A stretch of DNA of 64,000 nucleotides, taken from Prevotella sp. Its GTDB lineage: Bacteria; Bacteroidota; Bacteroidia; Bacteroidales; Bacteroidaceae. Shown in pieces: positions 35,131-41,561 of the stretch. Within the stretch, counting starts at the first letter, position 1; every line of letters begins with the position of its first letter. The position numbers and the translations under genes were made by a program. The stretch covers positions 27,148-91,147 of the forward strand of contig JAFZUS010000128.1 in the NCBI GenBank assembly GCA_017618275.1, given 5' to 3'. The notes below the pieces were generated by a model. That model did not search any database. It was not told the origin of the DNA and saw only the letters and a list, made by a program, of their open reading frames with translations.

Positions 35131-35885
35131 ATCACGATATCGTCGATACAGATGTATGTTGGCGTGGTTACACCATAGTCATTTGCTTTACTTCCTTCGA
35201 AAGCGAATGAAAGGCTCTTGATGTTCTTGAAGGCATCTACATCGCTCAGGTCACAATACTTCCATTCTTTCACGTAGTCACCATCCTTGGCGAGACTGAG
35301 TTCATAACGAGCCCCACCTACGCCCTCGGCAGGAGTCGGATAGAGAACACAAGTCAGATAGTCGTCAGCCTCGAATTTGCCAGGTGTCATACCGTCGCCA
35401 TTGAGGATAGCATCAACTGTCCATGCATCGTTGGTGTACCAGAAGCCTTTTACTGTGACGGGAGAAGCAAACTCCAGTTTCTCACCATACGTATAGACAA
35501 CGCAGAAGTTCTTGCCACTATGGGCACCACCGGCGATATTGTTGAACTGGTCGGGAGTCATGGTAGCGGCATTGAAGGTCGTTTCTGTACGATTGGAGAT
35601 AGCAAAACCAGACCAACTGGCCCATGCAGGCGTGTAGTTGGCTTCGAAGGGAACGCCAGCCTCTGTGTAGAAGCACTTAAAGGCCTCTGATCCCCAATTG
35701 TCGAACGGAGTACCGGTCTCGTCACCACACCAGAAACCCTGATTGTTGAGGGTTGCGTTCTCGAAACCGATGGTAACAGTAATTTTGTCACCACCTACAG
35801 GATTGTCTTCCTCACTACAAGAAGTGAATGACAGTGCGAAGCCACATACGATGGCTGCGAGTGCGAAAAATTTGTTTGTTTTCAT
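35121..35885 (-). CDS. DUF4465 surface lipoprotein (possible BtuH-type corrinoid binder)
   Basis: A 254-residue lipoprotein (Cys in FTSCSEEDNP, an acidic surface-export type). DUF4465 blocks: GFENATLNNQGFWCGDE, WASWSGFAISNRTETTF, KGFWYTNDAWTVDAIL and YICIDDIVIEK. DUF4465 proteins are frequent in Bacteroidetes B12 loci, and I believe one group (BtuH) binds cobalamin, but I state this from memory. Its place in this riboswitch-controlled run supports a role in corrinoid capture at the cell surface. Confidence 0.8.
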   Translation of the reverse strand: MKTNKFFALAAIVCGFALSFTSCSEEDNPVGGDKITVTIGFENATLNNQGFWCGDETGTPFDNWGSEAFKCFYTEAGVPFEANYTPAWASWSGFAISNRTETTFNAATMTPDQFNNIAGGAHSGKNFCVVYTYGEKLEFASPVTVKGFWYTNDAWTVDAILNGDGMTPGKFEADDYLTCVLYPTPAEGVGGARYELSLAKDGDYVKEWKYCDLSDVDAFKNIKSLSFAFEGSKANDYGVTTPTYICIDDIVIEK

Positions 35886-35916
35886 AATCTTTTGTTTTAA
35901 AAGTGAAACATGTTTA

Positions 35917-37179
35917 TTAATAAAGTTGACTATTAATCATATTGACCACGCAGATAATATCAGCCACAGTCACATTACCATCGCCGTTGACATCTGCTGC
36001 TTGGGGAGTGATCCTGTCTGTCTTGCCAAAGATAACATCGGTGATGGCAGTGATGTCACGGGCTGTGATGTGTCCGTCTCCGTCGACATCGGCTTTGCGA
36101 GCCATCTCCTGTGCCTGGCGGATGGCAGCGAGTGAGGATTCAAGATGGATATCCTCAGCACCCGCAAACTCCGTGGAGGTCTCTCCCCACCATTCGGGCT
36201 GTGGACATTTCTGGTTAAGTCCCGTATAGACCCGCACGAAGTCAATGAAGTCAAGATGGATAGGTTGGCGGTTCTCGTCAACGGCCCAACTGATATCTAT
36301 GCCACAGCCCTCATAATTGTAAGAGGTAGCATCGGCTTTGTCGGTGAAGTTGGGCAAGTTGTCGGCATAGCCGTAACGGAAGCCGACGAGCACATAGTAG
36401 TAGGGACTCCAGGCATTATCCACCTTGTCGGAGAGGTTCTGCATATTGTCAGGCAGACGGGTACCTCGGAAGGTCAGTCCGTCTGGCAACCACAGGGGAT
36501 AGTATTCTTGCATGTGGTAGTGGTTACGGTCAATGGTGCCATTGCCTCCACGGTTATCCGTCCAGGGGATGTCTCCCATCGGATTCTTGTGGTAAGTGAC
36601 TTCATAACCATAGATGACCTTTCCGACACTATCCACATCACAACTGCCGCTGATCTCGTACCACGGGTCATCTGGCAGACCGTTGCCATTGACATCCTTC
36701 GACACCATTACAATGCCCGCCTCATTCATGCCGCCAAAGACGAGGTTCCGCATCTCCTGATAGGCATTGCCCCAGACGGCGAAGTCGCGCTGTCCAGGTA
36801 TATTGGCGATAGAGTGGTCGAAGTGGAAAGTGATATAGCCTCCCCATCCACCGAGGGCCACCAGATGTGAGTCAATGGGGCCAAGGCCTGCAAGATTCTC
36901 ATTGCATTTGCGAATCATATCGGCCTCTGTGTCGCCCTCCTCATATTCAGGTACGTCATTGACATACTGTCCGGGTGCTGGACGGTATTCGTCGACGGCC
37001 TGGATATATTTCGAGTGGGTGGTTACATTGTCCATCCGCTGAGCGTATAAAGGTGAGAAGGTGAGAAGGTGAGAAGGTGAGAGAGTGAGAAGGTGAGAAA
37101 GTGAGAGAGTGAGAAGGTGAAAAAGTAAGACACTCATCACCAGACCTCTTTTCCCTATGATACTATTCTTCATGTTCAT
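35917..37179 (-). CDS. Secreted surface protein of the B12 locus with dockerin-like end
   Basis: A 420-residue protein. The signal peptide core is encoded by nine GTGAGAAG octamers and reads as repeats of HLLTLSPS, ending at LYAQ. The body includes VALGGWGGYITFHFDHSI, DFAVWGNAYQEMRNLVFGG, and a C-terminal pair of Ca2+ loops (DVDGDGHITARDI, DVNGDGNVTVADI). Related 'cell surface proteins' occur beside btuB genes in Bacteroidales; a corrinoid-linked role is inferred from position. No lipobox is present. A change in octamer number other than by three would shift the signal out of frame. Confidence 0.75.
   Translation of the reverse strand: MNMKNSIIGKRGLVMSVLLFHLLTLSLSHLLTLSPSHLLTFSPLYAQRMDNVTTHSKYIQAVDEYRPAPGQYVNDVPEYEEGDTEADMIRKCNENLAGLGPIDSHLVALGGWGGYITFHFDHSIANIPGQRDFAVWGNAYQEMRNLVFGGMNEAGIVMVSKDVNGNGLPDDPWYEISGSCDVDSVGKVIYGYEVTYHKNPMGDIPWTDNRGGNGTIDRNHYHMQEYYPLWLPDGLTFRGTRLPDNMQNLSDKVDNAWSPYYYVLVGFRYGYADNLPNFTDKADATSYNYEGCGIDISWAVDENRQPIHLDFIDFVRVYTGLNQKCPQPEWWGETSTEFAGAEDIHLESSLAAIRQAQEMARKADVDGDGHITARDITAITDVIFGKTDRITPQAADVNGDGNVTVADIICVVNMINSQLY
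37053..37128. repeat. GTGAGAAG octamer tract, nine units, in a signal sequence
   Basis: Nine octamers start every 8 bp from 37053 (GTGAGAAG, with GTGAGAGA, GTGAGAAA and GTGAAAAA variants). They lie inside the signal-peptide coding region of the surface protein gene on the minus strand. Confidence 0.9.
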
Positions 37180-37194
37180 TTAATATGTATATTA

Positions 37195-37226
37195 TCTCAC
37201 TTTCTCACTCTCTCACTCTCTCACCT
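37195..37226. repeat. TCTCACTT/TCTCACTC octamer tract
   Basis: Four octamers (37195, 37203, 37211, 37219) of the same family as the tract at 37053, in the intergenic gap; the stop codon of the propeller gene lies inside the last unit. Confidence 0.8.
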
Positions 37227-38399
37227 TCCCAAGAACGTCGCGTGGGCTGGGATATCGCCCGTCTTTACCTTCCAGTCGAAAGTGCCGTCCGGGAGGAAAT
37301 GCAACAACTCACCGCTGGACACATAGTTCTTAGCATCCATCAGGTAGAAGTCACGGTGAAGCGGGTTGACGATGATGCCGTAAGGCATGCGGATCTTACT
37401 GATCTCTGGGGCATTGGAGAGACTTGTGCTAATAATCTGGTGAGTGCGCACGTTGATGATACCGTATGTAACGTTGTTCGTCATCGTCACCTCACTCCAC
37501 TGACTACCGTAGAAATAGAGTGAGTCACCCACGATACACAAGTCGCTGACGGGCTGGTTCAGATGTCCTCCAACCTGCATCTCACCGTCAGCACCTTTTG
37601 TCAGCCACCAGATACTACCTGCCTCATTGGTATAGTTGCCACGGGCCGTTACCCAGAGTTGTCCGTATTTGTCTGCCTTGACGTGGTGCAGGTTCGGAGC
37701 CACCTCTATCCTGTCTGTCTCTTGCATTGATTCAAGATCCACCACACTGACGGTACTCTCATAGCCTTGACCCGTCATCCCCTGATAACCACCACTGTTG
37801 GCCACATAGAGTTTCATACCGATGATAGCCATCTCCTCAGGCTGATAGCCAACGGTACAGGAGTCGGTCTTCTGCAAGGATAGGGTATCCACCTTGTAAA
37901 CCATTCCCAACGGTGAGGTCCCGTTGCCATAGACAGGACTGACATACGAAGAGACATAGGCTGACCCATCCTTAAACGTCACATAACGACAGTTGGGGAT
38001 GTCTACCTTTCCGATTCTGACAGCATCCTCGGCATGGGCCACCTCCACTTTGTTGGAACAGTTGATGACGAGCCAGAGACGAGAACCGTATATCTGACAG
38101 TCGTTGCCCACGTCGCCCAGCATCATCACAGTGGTGGGGTTGCGCTCGGAATAGATATTTCTAAAATAATGGACAGTGGAGTCCTTGCCTGATAGGTCGA
38201 GGTAGTCGAGGGTCGACTTGTTGGAACCCATATTCCCCTCGTTGAGCAGGTACATCCCGACAATCTCGCTCTTCACCGTCTTGCCGCCTGTATTGATATC
38301 CTCCATTGGCACCACCATCACATCGTCTCTGCAAGAGTATATCAATGCACAATGCACAATGCACAATTGGCTGCGCACAGAAGTACGCTGGCAAACCAT
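37221..38399 (-). CDS. btuG: BtuG-like surface beta-propeller lipoprotein
   Basis: A 392-residue frame as given. The mature part is a YncE/DUF5074-type propeller (EIVGMYLLNEGNMGSNKSTLDYLD, AIIGMKLYVANSGGYQG, YGQLWVTARGNY). BtuG lipoproteins bind cobalamin tightly and cap BtuB at the surface. The lipobox is LIYSC followed by acidic residues. The start is uncertain. ATG 38399 gives a short signal made partly of heptamer codons. ATG 38425 gives a better signal (KWFASVLLCAAN) but is out of frame at the present three CAATGCA copies; one or four copies would join it to the propeller. Confidence 0.8.
   Translation of the reverse strand: MVCQRTSVRSQLCIVHCALIYSCRDDVMVVPMEDINTGGKTVKSEIVGMYLLNEGNMGSNKSTLDYLDLSGKDSTVHYFRNIYSERNPTTVMMLGDVGNDCQIYGSRLWLVINCSNKVEVAHAEDAVRIGKVDIPNCRYVTFKDGSAYVSSYVSPVYGNGTSPLGMVYKVDTLSLQKTDSCTVGYQPEEMAIIGMKLYVANSGGYQGMTGQGYESTVSVVDLESMQETDRIEVAPNLHHVKADKYGQLWVTARGNYTNEAGSIWWLTKGADGEMQVGGHLNQPVSDLCIVGDSLYFYGSQWSEVTMTNNVTYGIINVRTHQIISTSLSNAPEISKIRMPYGIIVNPLHRDFYLMDAKNYVSSGELLHFLPDGTFDWKVKTGDIPAHATFLGR
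38343..38367. repeat. CAATGCA heptamer tract in the btuG signal region
   Basis: Three perfect CAATGCA units (38343, 38350, 38357) plus a partial fourth. Copy number sets which upstream start codon is in frame with the propeller. Confidence 0.9.
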
Positions 38400-38429
38400 T
38401 TGTTTCTATTCTTTTTTTCTTTCATCTTA

Positions 38430-38460
38430 TTGTGCATTATGAATTGTGCATTGTGCATTA
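38430..38460. repeat. TTGTGCA heptamer tract at the btuB stop codon
   Basis: TTGTGCA, TTATGAA, TTGTGCA, TTGTGCA and TTA in a 7-nt register, spanning the gap between the btuB-type and btuG-type genes; the btuB stop codon lies in it. Confidence 0.8.
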
Positions 38461-39978
38461 AATATTTACGCTTAAAGTGACGGCATAGTTACGGCCCGGC
38501 ATAGGGTAGTTCACGATAACCTCGTAGTCCTGATCCAAGACGTTGTTCACATCGAGCATAATTGTGCATGGTGCATTGAGCATTGTGCATTGATAGCGCA
38601 GCGAGAGGTCGCTGGTGTACCAGGGTTCCATGTGATTATAGAGGATGTTTTCTTGTTCGTCGTAGCGCTCTCCGGCATAGATAAACGAGTAGTTCAAATC
38701 CCAGTTCTTGTAACTGAGGCCGAAGATGGCGGAGCCCGAGTGCCAGGGGATATAAGGAATCTGGTGCTTGTAATAAGAGTCGGTAGGATTAGTCACGTCT
38801 CTGGCATCTTGGTAGGTGTATTGGGCACGGAGGGTTGCAGTAACACCGCAACCTACTGAACAGTCGGCTTCTGCCTCTACGTCAATGCCTTTGATATGTA
38901 CCTTGCCGAGGTTGAGCATCGTCCAACGGAACTGTTGCCCCTTGGGGTAGGCGACAATCTTGTCGTGTACCGTATTATAATAGGCATCAAAGTGCATCTC
39001 TGCATGGCGTATGATACCCTGCTCGAAGTGTTTGTTGAGGGCAAAGCCCACATCGTATTGCAGGGCACTCTCCGGCACGAGGTTCGCATTGCCCATATCC
39101 GTATAGTAGAGGTCGTTGAAGGTCGGCATACGGAAACTCTTCTTGACGTAGGCCCTCATAGAGAAGAACGTACCTTGGAAGGGATAGATATTCACGAAGA
39201 GGGCAGGGGTTAGTTTCGAGAGTGTAGAGTGTTGAGTGTAGAGTTCTACACTCCTTCGGTCGTGGATGAAGGTGGCGAGAACAGATCCCTGCGCCTTCAG
39301 GTGCTTGTAGTCGATAGCCGTAGCAAGACTTACGAGGTTCGAGAGGCGGGTGGGGAAGGCGAAGTTATAGGTGTCGGCATTCAGTTTGTTCCACTTGAAA
39401 TCGTAACTCAACGAGGCACTCCAGTTGGGTAACAGTTCCAGCACGTTAGCGGTAGAGAGATAGAACTCCTGTTGCTTGTAGCGGTTGTCAACAGGCAGTT
39501 GTGTGGAGTCCTTGTTTACATAATGGGTATTGTAGTAGGCGTACTTTGCCAGCCAACGTGTACTGAAGCCCTCACCAATATTCTTATCGAAAGCCGCCTG
39601 CACGAAAGTGTTCAGGTCCTGCTGACGCTCTCCTCTTCGCCACACATTGTTCACAATGGCCCCAGGGATGCCTCTGGCTGAGTTGTAGAGATATCCCTTT
39701 ACTTGCCAACCGCCTTGGTTCAGTCGTCCGAAGAGATTTGCTTCAATACGTTCAGCGTGGATATCACCATTCTGACGGACAGCGGTGGTGTCCCATGCTG
39801 TCTCACCATTCGGATAGCGCCGTTCGTAACGGAACTTATACTTGCCGCTGGCAGTCAGGAAACCGGCACTTACCGACGAACTGATTGTCTCGGAGAGTTT
39901 CTGCTCCCATAATGTTGAAAAACGGAACATATCACTCGAACCATACTGCGCCTTGAATTTCAGATGATAATTGTGCAT
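38458..39978 (-). CDS. btuB: TonB-dependent receptor, C-terminal part of split btuB (barrel)
   Basis: A 506-residue frame with barrel strands throughout (YHLKFKAQYGSSDMFRF, FRMPTFNDLYYTDMGNANL, and the C-terminal GRNYAVTLSVNI). The block RMPTFNDLYYTDMGNANLVPESA is typical of vitamin B12 and siderophore receptors. It is the continuation of the frame at 39960-40469, displaced by one heptamer tract. Further heptamer tracts at 39221 and 38561 are read in frame. As it stands, no signal or plug would be attached, so the receptor would be off. Confidence 0.9.
   Translation of the reverse strand: MHNYHLKFKAQYGSSDMFRFSTLWEQKLSETISSSVSAGFLTASGKYKFRYERRYPNGETAWDTTAVRQNGDIHAERIEANLFGRLNQGGWQVKGYLYNSARGIPGAIVNNVWRRGERQQDLNTFVQAAFDKNIGEGFSTRWLAKYAYYNTHYVNKDSTQLPVDNRYKQQEFYLSTANVLELLPNWSASLSYDFKWNKLNADTYNFAFPTRLSNLVSLATAIDYKHLKAQGSVLATFIHDRRSVELYTQHSTLSKLTPALFVNIYPFQGTFFSMRAYVKKSFRMPTFNDLYYTDMGNANLVPESALQYDVGFALNKHFEQGIIRHAEMHFDAYYNTVHDKIVAYPKGQQFRWTMLNLGKVHIKGIDVEAEADCSVGCGVTATLRAQYTYQDARDVTNPTDSYYKHQIPYIPWHSGSAIFGLSYKNWDLNYSFIYAGERYDEQENILYNHMEPWYTSDLSLRYQCTMLNAPCTIMLDVNNVLDQDYEVIVNYPMPGRNYAVTLSVNI
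38561..38592. repeat. ATTGTGC heptamer tract in the btuB barrel
   Basis: ATTGTGC, ATGGTGC, ATTGAGC and ATTGTGC in a 7-nt register, encoding YQCTMLNAPCTIM near the C-terminus of the receptor. Confidence 0.8.
39221..39253. repeat. AGTGTAG heptamer tract in the btuB barrel
   Basis: AGTGTAG, AGTGTTG and AGTGTAG at 39221, 39228 and 39235, followed by the complement TCTACACT. It encodes part of an apparent outer loop (ELYTQHSTLS). Confidence 0.65.
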
Positions 39979-40469
39979 TGTGCATTGTGCATTGAAAAAT
40001 CCGGTGCCTTTGTCCGGATATAGATGGCTCCAGCATGGCCAAAGTCGGAGGCTGGTTGGAAGATGGCGCTCTTCTGACCATTATAGAGGGTAATCTCCTC
40101 CACATTGTCGAGCGAGAACTGTCCCAGGTCTATCTGACCGTTCTGGGCATTACCCAGTTGTACCCCGTCGTAGGAGATACCTAAGTGATGCGTACCCATC
40201 GAACGGATATTCACCGTCTTGATGCCTCCCACACCGCCATAGTCCTTCAGTTGGATACCAGAGAAGTAGCGCAGGGCATCAGCCACAGAATGGGTGTTCA
40301 GTTTCTCAAGCATCTCACCGTTGAGTTTCTGACTGGGCACCACCTCTCGCATGGCAGGTCTTGACACGACCACAATCTCCCGTACATACTGTATGGAGTC
40401 CAACTTGCTTTGAGCCATCGTCACGGCGGACAAGAAACAAGCCATCGCCAATGTGCCAAGTCGCTTCAT
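39960..40469 (-). CDS. btuB: TonB-dependent receptor, N-terminal part of split btuB (signal and plug)
   Basis: A 169-residue frame: signal MKRLGTLAMACFLSAVTMAQ, a TonB-box region (EIVVVSRP), and the plug domain (LEKLNTHSVADALRYFSG, GGIKTVNIRSMGTHHLGISYDG, VEEITLYNGQKSAIF). It stops 10 codons after entering a CAATGCA tract, and the barrel continues in the frame displaced by two bases downstream. ATG 40469 was chosen because AAAGAAGGG lies just before it; ATG 40496 is possible. The cobalamin riboswitch lies directly upstream. One heptamer more, or two fewer, would give a single receptor of about 670 residues. Confidence 0.9.
   Translation of the reverse strand: MKRLGTLAMACFLSAVTMAQSKLDSIQYVREIVVVSRPAMREVVPSQKLNGEMLEKLNTHSVADALRYFSGIQLKDYGGVGGIKTVNIRSMGTHHLGISYDGVQLGNAQNGQIDLGQFSLDNVEEITLYNGQKSAIFQPASDFGHAGAIYIRTKAPDFSMHNAQCTIII
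39970..39994. repeat. CAATGCA heptamer tract that breaks btuB
   Basis: Three perfect units (ATTGTGC on the plus strand at 39970, 39977 and 39984) plus a partial fourth, exactly at the point where the reading frame changes between plug and barrel. Confidence 0.92.
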
Positions 40470-40531
40470 CCCTTCTTTAAGAGTCGCCCTCACCATCTAA
40501 CCCCAGAGATCAGTGAACGGCATTGTCTTCA

Positions 40532-40690
40532 TCGGCAGGTCTTCTGACTTGTCGTCAGGTCGCAAACGTCTTCCCGATAATCTCAGTGACACTTTGGTTT
40601 GCTCCGTAAAGGACGACTCACAGCAGCGGGACTGTCCGGGATTTCCACCCGATTCCCTTTTCATCACCCCAAGGGTGAACCGATTACAGA
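40532..40690 (-). ncRNA. Cobalamin riboswitch
   Basis: On the minus strand the leader shows the cobalamin aptamer marks: GGGAATCGGGTGGAAATCCC, ACAGTCCCGCTGCTGTGA, the B12-box-like GTGTCACTGAG, and AGTCAGAAGACCTGCC near the 3' end. It lies between the promoter of the 68-bp repeat copy 2 and the btuB-type gene. When cobalamin binds, expression of the receptor and probably of the whole run down to 33988 should fall. Confidence 0.93.
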
Positions 40691-40693
40691 GTG

Positions 40694-40761
40694 CAAAGAT
40701 AGTGCAAATCGAACAAAATACCAAATTTATTTGGATATTTTTGAGATGCAGCCTATCTTCG
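40694..40761. promoter_or_regulatory. 68-bp divergent promoter repeat, copy 2
   Basis: Minus arm TTTG (40722-40725), 20 nt, TATCTTTG (40694-40701), driving the cobalamin riboswitch and B12 locus. Plus arm TTTG (40730-40733), 20 nt, TATCTTCG (40754-40761), pointing at the end of mntP. The -33 boxes meet in CCAAATTTATTTGG. Confidence 0.8.
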
Positions 40762-40815
40762 AGCAAAACTCAAAATTAGTAATTATTTCTGAAACGACAA
40801 ATAAAAAGTGTCTTT

Positions 40816-41430
40816 TTATTCAAATAGGTGGGAAAGAAGAATCTTGATACCAATACCCACAAGGATAAAGCCTCCAAATAGTTCAGGTTTCAGGCGACGG
40901 GTGATGATATTACCAAAGCGACGTCCCAGATAATAGCCCACGAGGGAAAGAATAAATGAGGCTAAGCCGATGATGAAGAGAGGAAGCGTGAGTAGTGAAA
41001 GGGTATTATAGCCCGTACAGGCAAAGGAGATACCAATGGCCAACGCATCGATACTTGTGGCAATGGCTAACAACAGTTGGGTGTGTAGGCGACGGGGGTT
41101 GAAATGTTTCTCTTCTTCTTTATCGAAACTCTCTTTGATCATCTTGCCTCCAATGAAGGCAAGCATGCCAAAGGCAATCCAGTGGTCGTAGGCTTCCATA
41201 TACGATTGGAAATAACTGATACCCAACCAACCCAATAACGGCATCATCGCCTGGAAGAACCCAAAGAGAAACGCCATCCTCAGATAGATCACGGGGACAG
41301 GCACCCTGATCTTCGCTTCGCTGCTATCATTGTGCCAGTCCCCATGATCTATCATCCCACTGACGATGGAAACCGTAAAACAATCCATCGCCAATGCAAT
41401 TGCCAGAAGGATGATGTCGAGCAGACTCAT
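40816..41430 (-). CDS. mntP: Manganese efflux pump MntP
   Basis: A 204-residue protein with six membrane helices and the family marks LLAIALAMDCFTVSIVSG and ATSIDALAIGISFA, each carrying the conserved Asp in a helix. It exports Mn2+ to avoid toxicity. A -7 box TACCTTTG lies on the minus strand at 41468-41475. No Mn2+ riboswitch was recognised in the short leader. Confidence 0.93.
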   Translation of the reverse strand: MSLLDIILLAIALAMDCFTVSIVSGMIDHGDWHNDSSEAKIRVPVPVIYLRMAFLFGFFQAMMPLLGWLGISYFQSYMEAYDHWIAFGMLAFIGGKMIKESFDKEEEKHFNPRRLHTQLLLAIATSIDALAIGISFACTGYNTLSLLTLPLFIIGLASFILSLVGYYLGRRFGNIITRRLKPELFGGFILVGIGIKILLSHLFE

Positions 41431-41481
41431 GGTGGTATTTATTTGTCTGATTCTTGCATTTTGGCCGCAAAGGTACTAAAT

Positions 41482-41513
41482 AATTCATAATTCATAATTC
41501 ACAATTCACAATT
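41482..41513. repeat. AATTCAT/AATTCAC heptamer tract between mntP and galA promoters
   Basis: AATTCAT, AATTCAT, AATTCAC, AATTCAC and AATT in a 7-nt register. It occupies the place where the -33 boxes of the divergent mntP and alpha-galactosidase promoters would lie. Confidence 0.85.
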
Positions 41514-41519
41514 ATTTTG

Positions 41520-41527
41520 TATTTTTG
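41520..41527 (+). promoter_or_regulatory. -7 box of the alpha-galactosidase gene
   Basis: TATTTTTG, 34 bp before the start codon; the -33 position falls within the heptamer tract and reads AATT. Confidence 0.55.
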
Positions 41528-41561
41528 CACCAGAAACTAAAAACAATACTTATCAGCAATT

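Noticed and set aside
36145-36870. Open frame of 241 codons opposite the B12-locus surface protein
   Set aside because: The other strand has signal peptide, domain blocks and dockerin loops; this frame has none.
40497-40766. Open frame of 89 codons upstream of btuB
   Set aside because: It covers the cobalamin riboswitch and promoter repeat, which explain the sequence better.
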